Of a stretch of DNA of 64,000 nt, positions 47,505 through 56,407 are shown piece by piece. This DNA is from Alistipes sp. (lineage in GTDB: Bacteria > Bacteroidota > Bacteroidia > Bacteroidales > Rikenellaceae). The position numbers and the translations under genes were made by a program. The stretch's first letter is position 1, and the number at the start of each line of letters is the position of its first letter. The stretch is from assembly GCA_020026435.1 (NCBI GenBank), contig JAHHQK010000004.1, forward strand, positions 1 through 64,000, in the 5' to 3' direction. A model generated the notes under the pieces. That model saw nothing but the letters and a program-made list of their open reading frames with translations. It was not told the origin of the DNA and did no database searches.

Positions 47505-49286
47505 CTACTTCACGGCAGCGGCCACCACTTCGGCCAGATCACGCACCGGAGCTTTCGTGCCGCGTCCCAGAGCCTTCTTGCACAACGGGCAGGCCGTGAC
47601 GATCACCTCTGCCCCCGTCTTTTCCAGCTCCGAGGTCACCGACCGCGCCAGCTGCACCTGCTGCTGATCGCTGATCGCCGTATTGGCCACCGACGAACCG
47701 CAACACAGAGCGTGTTCGCGCGTCTGCTCCGGCTCCAGCAACTCACCCACGGCCTCGATCACCTCACGCGGCTCGTCGTAGATGCCGCATCCGCGTCCCA
47801 ACTCGCAGGGATCGTGGTAGGTGAAACGATCCGCACCGTGTTTCAGATGCAGGCGTCCCAGCTTGACCATCCTCAGAATATACTCCGAATGGTGGATCAC
47901 CTCGATACCCTCCAGGTGGTAATCCTCGCGGAAAACCTTCAGACAGATCGGGCAGGAGGTCACCAGCGTCGTGATGCCGTGTGTGCGGAACAACGAGGTG
48001 TTGTACTCCATCATCTTCCGTGCGGCATCGGTCTCGCCCGACAACTTCAGCGGACGTCCGCAGCAGACCCCACCGTTGCGGTCGGCCCACCACACCTCCT
48101 CGCCCGCGGCGTCGAAAATGCGGGTCATGGCCTGAAGGATCCGCGGGGTGAGCAGCGTCATGCAACCCGCAAAATAACCCACCTTGCCCGCTCCCGACGA
48201 GCGGTCCACGCCCTTCAGATAGCCGTAGCGGCGTTCGTCGGGCAGGTTGCGCATCTTGTCGCGCGAACTGATACGCAGCGTATTGAGGTCGATCCCCACG
48301 GGACAACGCTCGGCACAGCGTCCGCACATGAGGCAGTTGTCGGCCGTCTCGCGCGAGAGCATTCCGTAGCGGCGGTCGCGCAGGAAATAGACCGACTGCA
48401 CGGTATTGATATTCAGCACACTCTGCAACTGACAGGGATCGATACAGATACCGCAGCGCGAGCAGGCCTCCACCTGGAAATTATCCAGCGAGGACTCCTT
48501 CTCCGTGGAGCGGAGGCGGTAATGGCGCAGGAAGATGAGCGGGATCTCGGTGAAGATGTGCATGTATCGCGAGAAGGGCATCGCCACGAAAAACACCCCG
48601 AGGCACGAGGAGTAGAACCACCAGGCGGTCTGCTCCATGCCGTAGAGGGTCAAGGGGCTGAACATCATCCCGAAGCCGTCGCCCAGGGTGCCCGTGAGGA
48701 AACCGCCTCCGCCGTGAAGTGCCGAGGTGAGACTCTCGGCCAGCAGGCGGGCCGGGAAGATGAACCACAGGGCTGACAGGGCGATGCGGTCTCCCGGGAC
48801 GTGCTTTGTGGTGCGGCGCATCCCCATCTTCCGGGACATGAAACGCTTGGCCCACGCCAGCCCCACGCCCGAGAGGACGAAGAGCAGCAGCAGATCCATC
48901 ACAAAAGTGAAGAAGGGCTTGTGTTCCAGCCCCGTCGAGAAGTATTTGAAGAATACGTGACCCTGGATCGGGATCCAGCGGATGCCCATATAGGCCATCG
49001 TCTCGATCCACCCCACGGCGATGAGCAGGAACCAGCCGAAGGCCAGCGACATGTGCATATAGCCCAGCAGGCGATTCACGCGGAATATGCGGCGGTGGAG
49101 CAGCGACTCCATCACCACCTCGCGGATGGCACCCAAGGTCCTGGTGGAGGGGATTCCCTTCAATATCAACATCTTGTCGGCACGCGGCAGCCAGTAGATC
49201 CAGCGGATCCACTTCCACCCCACGGCCAGGAACATAAAGACCGCCCCGATGATGAAGGGCAGACAGAACGGTGCAAAAAACGACAT
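47505..49286 (-). CDS. Membrane HdrE/HdrD-like fusion, iron-sulfur oxidoreductase
   Basis: This 593-residue protein has about five N-terminal membrane helices, like the cytochrome b-type HdrE/DsrM/NarI proteins (about 1-260). Two 4Fe-4S clusters follow (CSRCGICIDPC and CLMCGRCAERCPVG), then two cysteine-rich CCG domains (GGVCCGRPL and HALCCGSS) as in HdrD. It is likely to link quinone/menaquinone electrons to the soluble Hdr-like proteins encoded upstream. The order of transcription is 52524 down to 47505, with 1-bp spacing to the preceding gene. Confidence 0.85.
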   Translation of the reverse strand: MSFFAPFCLPFIIGAVFMFLAVGWKWIRWIYWLPRADKMLILKGIPSTRTLGAIREVVMESLLHRRIFRVNRLLGYMHMSLAFGWFLLIAVGWIETMAYMGIRWIPIQGHVFFKYFSTGLEHKPFFTFVMDLLLLFVLSGVGLAWAKRFMSRKMGMRRTTKHVPGDRIALSALWFIFPARLLAESLTSALHGGGGFLTGTLGDGFGMMFSPLTLYGMEQTAWWFYSSCLGVFFVAMPFSRYMHIFTEIPLIFLRHYRLRSTEKESSLDNFQVEACSRCGICIDPCQLQSVLNINTVQSVYFLRDRRYGMLSRETADNCLMCGRCAERCPVGIDLNTLRISSRDKMRNLPDERRYGYLKGVDRSSGAGKVGYFAGCMTLLTPRILQAMTRIFDAAGEEVWWADRNGGVCCGRPLKLSGETDAARKMMEYNTSLFRTHGITTLVTSCPICLKVFREDYHLEGIEVIHHSEYILRMVKLGRLHLKHGADRFTYHDPCELGRGCGIYDEPREVIEAVGELLEPEQTREHALCCGSSVANTAISDQQQVQLARSVTSELEKTGAEVIVTACPLCKKALGRGTKAPVRDLAEVVAAAVK

Positions 49287-49287
49287 G

Positions 49288-49620
49288 TCAAAAATCTCCC
49301 AGTTTACGTTTGATGAGCATCACCACACCGCGTGTGTTGATACCGCGCGGACACACCAGACGGCACTTTCCGCACAACATACATTTATTCATCTCCTCAT
49401 AGATGCCCTGATACTCCCCGCGGCGCACCAGGGTGTGCATCCGCCGAAAGTTGAAGTCGGTGAACTGCCCGGCCGTACACGACGCCGTGCAGGCCCCGCA
49501 GCCGATGCAAGTCTGCAACTCGGGCATCTCGCGCAGAATCTCGTCGCTTTTTCTGAGGTTGTTGCGATCGATGTCGATGGCACGCGGCTTCGAGATCGCG
49601 AATCCGAAATTGATGGCCAT
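49288..49620 (-). CDS. Small di-cluster ferredoxin, HdrC-like
   Basis: This 110-residue protein has two four-cysteine motifs, CIGCGACTASC and CMLCGKCRLVCP, each expected to bind 4Fe-4S. The ATG at 49620 (MAINFGFAISKPRAI) was used; the upstream extension is arginine-rich and reads as a shadow frame. It lies between the HdrA-like and HdrE/D-like genes with spacings of 4 and 1 bp and should pass electrons between them. Confidence 0.85.
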   Translation of the reverse strand: MAINFGFAISKPRAIDIDRNNLRKSDEILREMPELQTCIGCGACTASCTAGQFTDFNFRRMHTLVRRGEYQGIYEEMNKCMLCGKCRLVCPRGINTRGVVMLIKRKLGDF

Positions 49621-49624
49621 AATC

Positions 49625-50629
49625 CTACTCCTCCACATATTTTGCCGCGGCATCGGCCGCAGCCACAGCCTCGTTGAGCGACTCGCCGATGTTCTTGGGC
49701 GAGGAGACCGTACCCGCATAGAATATACCCTCGACGTTGCTCTTCACGTTGTCCAGGAAGAGGTTCTTCGGTTCGAGGAAACCGCTCGGGGCGAGGTTCA
49801 GCCCGGCCGATGCGGCCAGCGCAGCGTTGTCGTCGTTGGCACGCATACCGACGATCAGCACCAGCATATCGACGCTCATGTGCAGCGGACGGCCCGTCAG
49901 CGTATCCTCGGCCTTGATCTGGAGGCGTCCGTCGATGGTCGGGGCGGCCTCCGAGATACGTCCGCGCACGAAGTGGATGTTGTAGCGCACCTGGGCCTCG
50001 CGGTACATCTCCTCGTAGCCCGGGCCGAACATACGGATATCCATGTAAAAGTTGAAGACATCCGCCTCGGGGAAGCGTTTCTTCATCTCCATGGCCTGCT
50101 TCACACCCGTGATGCAGCACACCCGCGAGCAGTGCTTCTGTCCCACCTTCTCGTCGCGCGAACCCACACAGTGCAGGAAGGCGATGCGCTTGGGTGCCGT
50201 GCCGTCGGCCTTGGCCACACGACCCTCGTTAAACATCCGCTCGATATCAACCGTCGTATATACATTGTCGTAGATGCCGTAGCCGTACTCCTCCTTGATG
50301 CGGGCATCGAAGAGCGTGAAGCCGGTCGATACTACCACCGAATCACACGCCATGCGGCGACCGTCGGTGAGTTTCACCTCGTTGGAGGAGAACTCCCCGA
50401 CCTCGGTCGAGAGCATCACCTCCACTCCGGCCTGTCTTACGCGCTGTTTCAATTCGCCCAACACCTCATCGGCCGGCGTAAACGAGGGGAACAACACGTG
50501 CCAACCACGCAATTTCCCGCCCAACTCGGCCTCCTTCTCTATGATCACGGGCTGCACACCCTGCTCCGAGAGTCGCAATGCTGTCTGCATTCCGGCAACT
50601 CCGCCTCCTATGACGACTACACGTTTCAT
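49625..50629 (-). CDS. HdrA-like FAD oxidoreductase
   Basis: This 334-residue flavoprotein has a Rossmann FAD motif at the N-terminus (VVVIGGGVAGMQTALRLSEQG) and the HdrA-type segment CVGSRDEKVGQKHCSRVCCITGVKQAM. It is shorter than methanogen HdrA and resembles the compact HdrA/QmoA forms. It should be the flavin centre of the complex. The start at 50629 gives the usual N-terminus. Confidence 0.87.
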   Translation of the reverse strand: MKRVVVIGGGVAGMQTALRLSEQGVQPVIIEKEAELGGKLRGWHVLFPSFTPADEVLGELKQRVRQAGVEVMLSTEVGEFSSNEVKLTDGRRMACDSVVVSTGFTLFDARIKEEYGYGIYDNVYTTVDIERMFNEGRVAKADGTAPKRIAFLHCVGSRDEKVGQKHCSRVCCITGVKQAMEMKKRFPEADVFNFYMDIRMFGPGYEEMYREAQVRYNIHFVRGRISEAAPTIDGRLQIKAEDTLTGRPLHMSVDMLVLIVGMRANDDNAALAASAGLNLAPSGFLEPKNLFLDNVKSNVEGIFYAGTVSSPKNIGESLNEAVAAADAAAKYVEE

Positions 50630-50736
50630 GAACGTCTTCTGCTTTATTTCGTTTCTAAAATTCTTACTCGTTTCTCTCCCCGCCGCCGCATGATTCCGGC
50701 CGGGGACTACCTTCGTGACCTGCTCCCCCCAAAGGA

Positions 50737-51816
50737 TCACTCGCGGATGTCGTAGACCGTTTTTCCGGCATTGACCACCGCCGACTGGGGCTTACCGATG
50801 TACCTGCCGTTGCGGCCCAGGTACTTGGCCGAGGGGTCGTAGTCGATGCCCATCTTGTCGAGCAGCGGCTCGACATCGACCTGGTGCATCTGCATACCCA
50901 GCTCCCAGGGGTCGTAGCCCAGGACCAGACCGGCCATCTCCTCGTAGGTCAGCACCGGGATTCCGTGGCCGTTCTGGCCGTAGGTCGTACCCTCCATCTC
51001 GGCGATGGTGTACTGCCACTTGTCGAGGAACATGGAGCATCCCGGGCAGTTGGCCACGATGAAGTCGGGCTTGTAGGGGGCCATGCTTTCGAGTTTCTTC
51101 TGGGAATTGGCGATCGAATATCCGCGGTTGGCCTGCACCAGGTAGTTGCGGAATCCGAATCCGCAGCAGTGGCGACGCTCCGGATAATCGACACATTCGC
51201 CGCCCCACGACTCGACCATTCCGGCCAACACGTAGGGGAACTCCGATCCGCCGACACCCGCCTTGGGGAAGATCTTGGCGTAGTGACAGCCGATGTGTTC
51301 GACCACACGGAGCGGCTCGCCCGTGGCGGCATTGATCAGGCGGTGCTTGGCCTTTGCGGCGATCTGGTCGCGGAAGTGGAACACGACATCGGAGGTGTGC
51401 GACATACATTTCGGCACCTCGAACTCGCGGCCCGTGGCCTTGTAGAGGTTTTCGCGCGTGCGCTCCAGCGTCTCGGGGAACTCCTTCCAGGTGGCGAGCA
51501 TCTCGGTGTAGATACCGAACGAGGTGATGCACGAAGTGGTGAAATTCTCATACCCCGCCTCGTTCATCAGCGAGAACTGACGCGCCACCACCGTCATCGT
51601 CGTCTCCAGCGGCACCACATCCGCGTGGTAACCGATACCCGTACACGACGAGTGCTTCGGATCGTCGAACAGATCCTTTCCCAGGTCGCGTTGCAGGATG
51701 TTGATGAAGGCCTTCTCCGAACCGGGGAAGAAGTTCTGGCGGATGCAGCTGCGACCGTAGTAAAACCGGTCGTCGGCAATCTGTTTCTGATAATCTTTCC
51801 AGTTATTTCCTCTCAT
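50737..51816 (-). CDS. HdrB-like CCG-domain protein
   Basis: This 359-residue protein has two cysteine-rich CCG-type regions, SSCTGIGYH ... TTSCITSFG and RRHCCGFGF ... ANCPGCSMF, the ligands of the noncubane 4Fe-4S clusters in HdrB. In known systems this is the site that reduces a disulfide; here the natural acceptor is unknown. It is 12 bp after the HdrC-like gene. Confidence 0.87.
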   Translation of the reverse strand: MRGNNWKDYQKQIADDRFYYGRSCIRQNFFPGSEKAFINILQRDLGKDLFDDPKHSSCTGIGYHADVVPLETTMTVVARQFSLMNEAGYENFTTSCITSFGIYTEMLATWKEFPETLERTRENLYKATGREFEVPKCMSHTSDVVFHFRDQIAAKAKHRLINAATGEPLRVVEHIGCHYAKIFPKAGVGGSEFPYVLAGMVESWGGECVDYPERRHCCGFGFRNYLVQANRGYSIANSQKKLESMAPYKPDFIVANCPGCSMFLDKWQYTIAEMEGTTYGQNGHGIPVLTYEEMAGLVLGYDPWELGMQMHQVDVEPLLDKMGIDYDPSAKYLGRNGRYIGKPQSAVVNAGKTVYDIRE

Positions 51817-51828
51817 AATCCTTGGCTG

Positions 51829-52524
51829 CTAATAGTGGTTGTTGCTGTTTGTCGTGAAGACATCCATCATATACTGGTCGTCGGCTCCGTCGTAGCCCAT
51901 CTCGCGGGCCTTCTCGTCGGAGAACCGCTCGATCGTGTCGAACATCTTCTGTCCGCCCGACACCTCGAAGATCTTGTGCAATTCGGCCATCGACTCATCG
52001 TCGATCTTACGCAAAGCGCCCGCTCCGGGTTTACGATAGCAAGGGGTGAAGCGTCCGAACACCTCCTCGTCGTTGTCGTAGATCCAACGCCAGACGGCAC
52101 CCTGCTCGGGGTGCAGTTCGGGGGTGATGACCTTCGGGACGATGCAATAACCCGTACGGAGGATGTTGTCGCCCACCGTGCGCTTGAGGGCCAGCTGCTG
52201 ACGGCCCTTCTCGCTCTCGACGAAGAATCCCAGACGTTGAGACAGGGTTCTCAGGGCCTGGATCACATAACCCGGGGCATTGCCGCGCGGGCAACGCGGA
52301 CGGCACGACATACACTCGCCGCAATACCATATCGTATCGCTTTTCAGAAGATTCTCGATGGTCTCGTCATCGCGCGTCTGCACGGCGCAGACGATCTGAC
52401 GGGGATCGTAATTATAGAATTCGGCCGCCGGACAGACACCCGTACAGATTCCGCAGTTCATGCACGCGTGCAATCCCTCCTGCATACGGACGTCCTCCAT
52501 GAGCATATCAAAATATTTTCCCAT
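51829..52524 (-). CDS. HdrC-like iron-sulfur protein
   Basis: This 231-residue protein has CMNCGICTGVCP and CGECMSCRPRCPRG, two 4Fe-4S sites, and starts at the ATG at 52524 (MGKYFDMLMED). It is the first gene of a five-gene Hdr-like operon. Methanogens and sulfate reducers use related proteins to couple disulfide or quinone chemistry to electron transfer; none of those partner enzymes is encoded here. Confidence 0.87.
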   Translation of the reverse strand: MGKYFDMLMEDVRMQEGLHACMNCGICTGVCPAAEFYNYDPRQIVCAVQTRDDETIENLLKSDTIWYCGECMSCRPRCPRGNAPGYVIQALRTLSQRLGFFVESEKGRQQLALKRTVGDNILRTGYCIVPKVITPELHPEQGAVWRWIYDNDEEVFGRFTPCYRKPGAGALRKIDDESMAELHKIFEVSGGQKMFDTIERFSDEKAREMGYDGADDQYMMDVFTTNSNNHY

Positions 52525-52545
52525 AGCTATAAAACCTTTGCGGTG

Positions 52546-52553
52546 CAAAGGTA
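52546..52553 (-). promoter_or_regulatory. Hdr-like operon -7 element
   Basis: The minus strand reads TACCTTTG (TAnnTTTG), 21 bp before the first ATG. No -33 match at the normal distance. Confidence 0.5.
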
Positions 52554-52882
52554 CGGATTAACTCACGGTCCGGGGGTGGTATAAATACCTAAATATGGAA
52601 TCCGTTCCTCGGCCCGTCCCCTCCCCTACCGCATTCCGTCCTCCATGCACGGCCTGCCACCACCGCCTTTTCCGCTCCCGTCCCGCTCTCACGGCCATAT
52701 CCACCTCCGCCCTTTCCGCCTTATCGTCCCGGGACCTTCTCCCGACCCGTCAACCGACGACCTTTCCGCCCCTCGTTTCCCCGTCCGCCCTCCATTCCTG
52801 CCCCGCCCTACGGTCTCCGCCCGCTTGCCGCCTCCACACCGCCCCTCCACCGTCCGCCCCTTTCGTCCCGGCAGCCCCCCGC
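52554..52882. other. Gene-free stretch between Hdr operon and folA
   Basis: Pyrimidine-rich sequence with no gene I can support. Confidence 0.5.
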
Positions 52883-52920
52883 AAAAAAATCCGCACACCC
52901 CGAAAAAGGGATATGCGGAT
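52883..52920 (-). terminator. folA terminator
   Basis: The minus strand stem ATCCGCA (52920-52914) with TGCGGAT (52895-52889), an inner CCC/GGG pairing, then a T-run. Confidence 0.75.
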
Positions 52921-52943
52921 CCATATTATATACCGGTATGTAC

Positions 52944-53426
52944 CTACCGCCTGTCGTAGCGGCAGAAGGAGAACGGGTAAGGGAAATTCTCTCCCCGAGG
53001 GAACGCATCCTCCTCGACCAGCGTCCACTCCTCTTCCCTCCATTCGGGGAAACAGGTATCCCCCTCGTAGGGATGCTCCACCCGCGTGATGTAGAGTCTG
53101 TCGGCCACGTCCAAAGCCTCGCGGTAGATCTGACCGCCTCCGATTACAAAAACTTCCTCGTCTGCGGGGAACATCCCCACAGCCTCCTTGAGCGAATACA
53201 CCACACGGCACCCCTCGATTTGCAGTCCCTCCTGACGCGAGATCACCACATTGGTGCGGTTGGGCAGCGGACGCCCGAGTGATTCATAGGTCTTGCGCCC
53301 CATCACCACGGGATGACCCGTCGTGAGACGCTTGAAATTCTTCAGATCCTCCGATATATGCCAGATAAGGCTGTTGCGGTTGCCGATGATGCCATTGGAG
53401 GCCACGGCCACAATGATCGAGATCAT
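52944..53426 (-). CDS. folA: Dihydrofolate reductase
   Basis: This 160-residue protein is a normal-length DHFR: IIVAVASNGIIGNRNSLIW, then the NADPH segment VVMGRKTYESLGRPLPNRTNVVIS and EVFVIGGGQIYREAL. It regenerates tetrahydrofolate after thyA. It starts 29 bp after the thyA stop on the same strand. Confidence 0.96.
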   Translation of the reverse strand: MISIIVAVASNGIIGNRNSLIWHISEDLKNFKRLTTGHPVVMGRKTYESLGRPLPNRTNVVISRQEGLQIEGCRVVYSLKEAVGMFPADEEVFVIGGGQIYREALDVADRLYITRVEHPYEGDTCFPEWREEEWTLVEEDAFPRGENFPYPFSFCRYDRR

Positions 53427-53455
53427 AGTCCAGAATAGGGTTTAAGGTACGACAT

Positions 53456-54349
53456 CTAAAACGACATGGGCGCCTTGATCGCCGGCCACGGATCGTAACC
53501 CTCCAGCTCGAAATCCTCATAGCGGAAATCGAAAATAGACTTCCGCTCGGGGTTGAGCTTCATGCGGGGCAGGGGTCGCGGAGTACGTGCGAGCTGCTCG
53601 CGGGCCTGGTCCAGGTGGTTCAGATAGAGGTGCGTATCGCCCAGCGTGTGGATGAACTCTCCGGGGCGCAGTCCGCAAACTTGGGCCATCATCATCGTCA
53701 GCAGGGCATACGATGCGATGTTGAACGGCACTCCGAGGAACGTGTCGCAACTGCGCTGGTACAACATACACGACAACCGACCTTCGGCCACATAGAACTG
53801 AAACAACACATGACACGGCGGCAGGGCCATCTGCTCCACCTCCGACACATTCCATGCCGAAACCAATATGCGCCGCGACTCGGGCGAACGGCGGATCAGC
53901 TCCTCCGCCTGGCGGATCTGGTCGATCGCCCCTCCGTCGGACCGGGGCCACGACCGCCACTGGTAGCCGTAGACGTGGTTCAGATCCCCGTAGCGGTAGC
54001 CCTCCATCGGGGACTCTTCGCCCGCACGGGCCAGGAACTCCTCGCGCGGAAGCGGCACAAGGCCCTCCTCGCGGCAACGCTCCCCGTAGTAGCGGAAGGC
54101 GTCATTGTCCCAAATATGCACCCCCTCCTCCACCAGATAGCGGATGTTGGTGTCGCCCTTCAGAAACCACAGCAATTCGTGGATCACCCCCTTCAGAAAG
54201 ACCTTCTTGGTGGTCAGCAGCGGGAATCCGGCCTCCAGGTCGAAGCGCATCTGATGGCCGAACACGCTCTTCGTGCCCGTTCCCGTGCGGTCGCCGCGCA
54301 CCACGCCTTCGCGCATGATACGCTCCAAAAGATCGAGATATTGTTTCAC
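53456..54349 (-). CDS. thyA: Thymidylate synthase
   Basis: This 297-residue protein methylates dUMP to dTMP. The catalytic Cys179 sits in LPPCHVLFQF, with the RRILVSAWN and SCDTFLGVPFNIASYA motifs around it. It is somewhat longer than the common 264-residue form, partly from an insertion near 90-105. The start is GTG and overlaps the lpxH stop in a GTGA. Confidence 0.96.
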   Translation of the reverse strand: MKQYLDLLERIMREGVVRGDRTGTGTKSVFGHQMRFDLEAGFPLLTTKKVFLKGVIHELLWFLKGDTNIRYLVEEGVHIWDNDAFRYYGERCREEGLVPLPREEFLARAGEESPMEGYRYGDLNHVYGYQWRSWPRSDGGAIDQIRQAEELIRRSPESRRILVSAWNVSEVEQMALPPCHVLFQFYVAEGRLSCMLYQRSCDTFLGVPFNIASYALLTMMMAQVCGLRPGEFIHTLGDTHLYLNHLDQAREQLARTPRPLPRMKLNPERKSIFDFRYEDFELEGYDPWPAIKAPMSF

Positions 54350-55086
54350 TTTTTCAACATTTTAAGCATTAAACGGCCCTTTCCGTCCAGCTCACCATAC
54401 GAGGGGAACTTCTCCCACCCGCCCAGGTGCACCACATGAATCCCCTCCTCGCGGAAATCCCGCGGGAAGTGCATGTGTCCGAACACGAAGTGGTCGATCT
54501 GACCGTTTTCGTCCTCATAATCGCGGGCGTAGCGGATCAGGGGCTCGGTCACCGCCTCCGTGAACTCCTCCTCGCTGTGCGAGCGGCGCGAACTGTTGCT
54601 CCACCAGTGCCCGAAGGCCATCGCCCAGTCGGGATGCACCAGCCACGAGAAGAGCCACCTCAGGAGCGAGGAACGGAACACCCGGTTCATGAATTTCAAC
54701 AGAGGTTTCCCGTCGATGTTCATATTATCGCCGTGGGCCACGAAGATCCTCTGCCCGCCGAGGGTCATCACCTCGGGTCTGAGGCGGATCTCCACCCCGC
54801 ACTCCTTCCACAGGTAATCCCTAAGCCACATATCGTGGTTTCCGGCGAAGAACACGATGCGGATTCCGCGGTCGGTCAGCTCGGCCAGTTTGCCCAGCGT
54901 GCGAACGAAACCCTTGGGGACAACGCGGCGGTACTCGAACCAAAAGTCGAAGATATCGCCCACGAGGATGATCGCCTCGGCATCCTCCGACACGGAATCG
55001 AGCCAGGCGACGAATTGTTTTTCGCGGGCGCGGAAGCCGGGTTCGTCACCACCGCCCAGATGTATGTCGGATGCAAAGTAGATCAT
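54346..55086 (-). CDS. lpxH: UDP-2,3-diacylglucosamine diphosphatase
   Basis: This 246-residue metallophosphoesterase has SDIHLGG (about 6), GDIFDFW (43), GNHD (82) and the late HGDN and GHMHFPR motifs. This LpxH-like pattern cleaves UDP-2,3-diacylglucosamine to lipid X in lipid A synthesis. It leads the lpxH-thyA-folA transcript. LpxH-type enzymes are the usual form in Bacteroidetes. Confidence 0.85.
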   Translation of the reverse strand: MIYFASDIHLGGGDEPGFRAREKQFVAWLDSVSEDAEAIILVGDIFDFWFEYRRVVPKGFVRTLGKLAELTDRGIRIVFFAGNHDMWLRDYLWKECGVEIRLRPEVMTLGGQRIFVAHGDNMNIDGKPLLKFMNRVFRSSLLRWLFSWLVHPDWAMAFGHWWSNSSRRSHSEEEFTEAVTEPLIRYARDYEDENGQIDHFVFGHMHFPRDFREEGIHVVHLGGWEKFPSYGELDGKGRLMLKMLKK

Positions 55087-55094
55087 GGGGTTCT

Positions 55095-55126
55095 ATAAAA
55101 TGGCAAGAGGCATTTTAAGCCTCTTG
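55095..55126 (-). terminator. Probable terminator of TlpA-like gene
   Basis: CAAGAGGC (minus, 55126-55119) pairs with GCCTCTTG (55111-55104), followed by CCATTTTATA. Weak T-run. Confidence 0.5.
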
Positions 55127-55199
55127 TCCGAATCTTTTCTTATAATCGATTGACCCATCGGTGCAAAGACACTCCGCACCGCAGTGAGGGGTGAGAAAT

Positions 55200-56342
55200 T
55201 TAGCGGGTCAGCTCCTCGAGTTTGGCATCGAGGGTCTTGCCGTAGAGGTCGCGAGCCACGATCGTTCCCGTCTTGTCGATCAGGAAGTTGGCGGGCAGTT
55301 TCTGCACGTTGTACAGACCCAGCGCAGGAGAGAGACGTCCTCTCAGATCGCTGACCGACACCCAGGGCAGCTGCTGCTCCTGCACAGCGTTGATCCACAG
55401 CGCCTTCGAGGTATCGATGGCCACCTGGTAGATCTCCAGCGGGGTTGCGGCATCGGCATATTTCTTATAGAGATCCTTCAACTCGGCATTGAGGACGTTG
55501 CTGTTGCCCAGCTCGGCCGACCAGAAGTCCAGAAGCACCACCTTGCCCTGCAACGAGGAGAGAAGAATCTTCTTGCCGAACATATCGGTCATCTCCAGCT
55601 CGGGGTATTTCGTCTCCTTGATTTCGGAGGTGAGCTTTATGCGGTTATCCATGCGCGAGATCTCGGCCAGGAGCGACTGCAGATAGGGCGACGAGGGATA
55701 ACGCTCGCCCACGGCCTCGGCCACCGTGCGGAAGTAGACCACATCGCTGTCGCCGTTGAACAGGAAGCGATCACCCGGCAGACGCTGATAGAGGGCATAG
55801 ACGGCCGCCAGCGACGACTTGTTGGTGATGATGAACTGCAACTGCTCGCGACGCACACGGTAATACTCCCGGGTATATTCCTCGGCCAGCTTGCGGTTCT
55901 CCTCCTCCGAGAGGTTTCCGCGGCCGAACTTGCGGGCTATGTGTTCCAGGTTCTGCGCACCGATGACAAACGAACGGTAGAAACTGCCCAGGAGTTCCGA
56001 TTCCTCGGACCCCTCGACCGTGTAGTTGCGCACGACCGCCCCCACGGCATTCACCGTCAGACGGTCTCCGCCGGCAATGAGCAGCGGAATGCGGTCACCA
56101 TTATAGACCAAATTGTAGAGCGAGGGGGTCTTGCCCACCTCATCAACCTCCAGACGATAGTTTCCATCCTGATCCAACTTCACCGAGTCGACCAGTTTTT
56201 GAGACAGTACCGAAGCCTCCTCCAGGTAGACCATCGTGGCATCGCTACCCACGAAACGACCCGAAATCCTCACCTTCGACGATTGGCAACCGCACAACAG
56301 GACAGCTGCCACGAGAGCAGTAAAAAGCGTTATTTTATTCAT
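55200..56342 (-). CDS. TlpA-like lipoprotein lacking CXXC, with DUF4369 domain
   Basis: This 380-residue lipoprotein (CGC, Cys19) has an N-terminal DUF4369-like beta domain (about 25-120), a helical middle and a C-terminal thioredoxin-fold domain (VVLLDFWSAELGNSNVLNAEL ... LPANFLIDKTGTIVARDLYG). The position that in TlpA or ResA is WCxxC reads SAELGNSN, with no cysteine. A redox role is therefore unlikely; it may be a structural or binding protein. It has its own promoter and is periplasmic. Confidence 0.85.
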   Translation of the reverse strand: MNKITLFTALVAAVLLCGCQSSKVRISGRFVGSDATMVYLEEASVLSQKLVDSVKLDQDGNYRLEVDEVGKTPSLYNLVYNGDRIPLLIAGGDRLTVNAVGAVVRNYTVEGSEESELLGSFYRSFVIGAQNLEHIARKFGRGNLSEEENRKLAEEYTREYYRVRREQLQFIITNKSSLAAVYALYQRLPGDRFLFNGDSDVVYFRTVAEAVGERYPSSPYLQSLLAEISRMDNRIKLTSEIKETKYPELEMTDMFGKKILLSSLQGKVVLLDFWSAELGNSNVLNAELKDLYKKYADAATPLEIYQVAIDTSKALWINAVQEQQLPWVSVSDLRGRLSPALGLYNVQKLPANFLIDKTGTIVARDLYGKTLDAKLEELTR

Positions 56343-56372
56343 TTACCTTTATAAATGTTGTGTTCTATCTTA

Positions 56373-56403
56373 CAAAGATACCAAAATAGTCGGATAAAAC
56401 AAG
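56373..56403 (-). promoter_or_regulatory. TlpA-like gene promoter
   Basis: TATCTTTG (minus, 56380-56373) with CTTG (56403-56400) 19 bp upstream, three of four for TTTG. Confidence 0.65.
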
Positions 56404-56407
56404 CATA

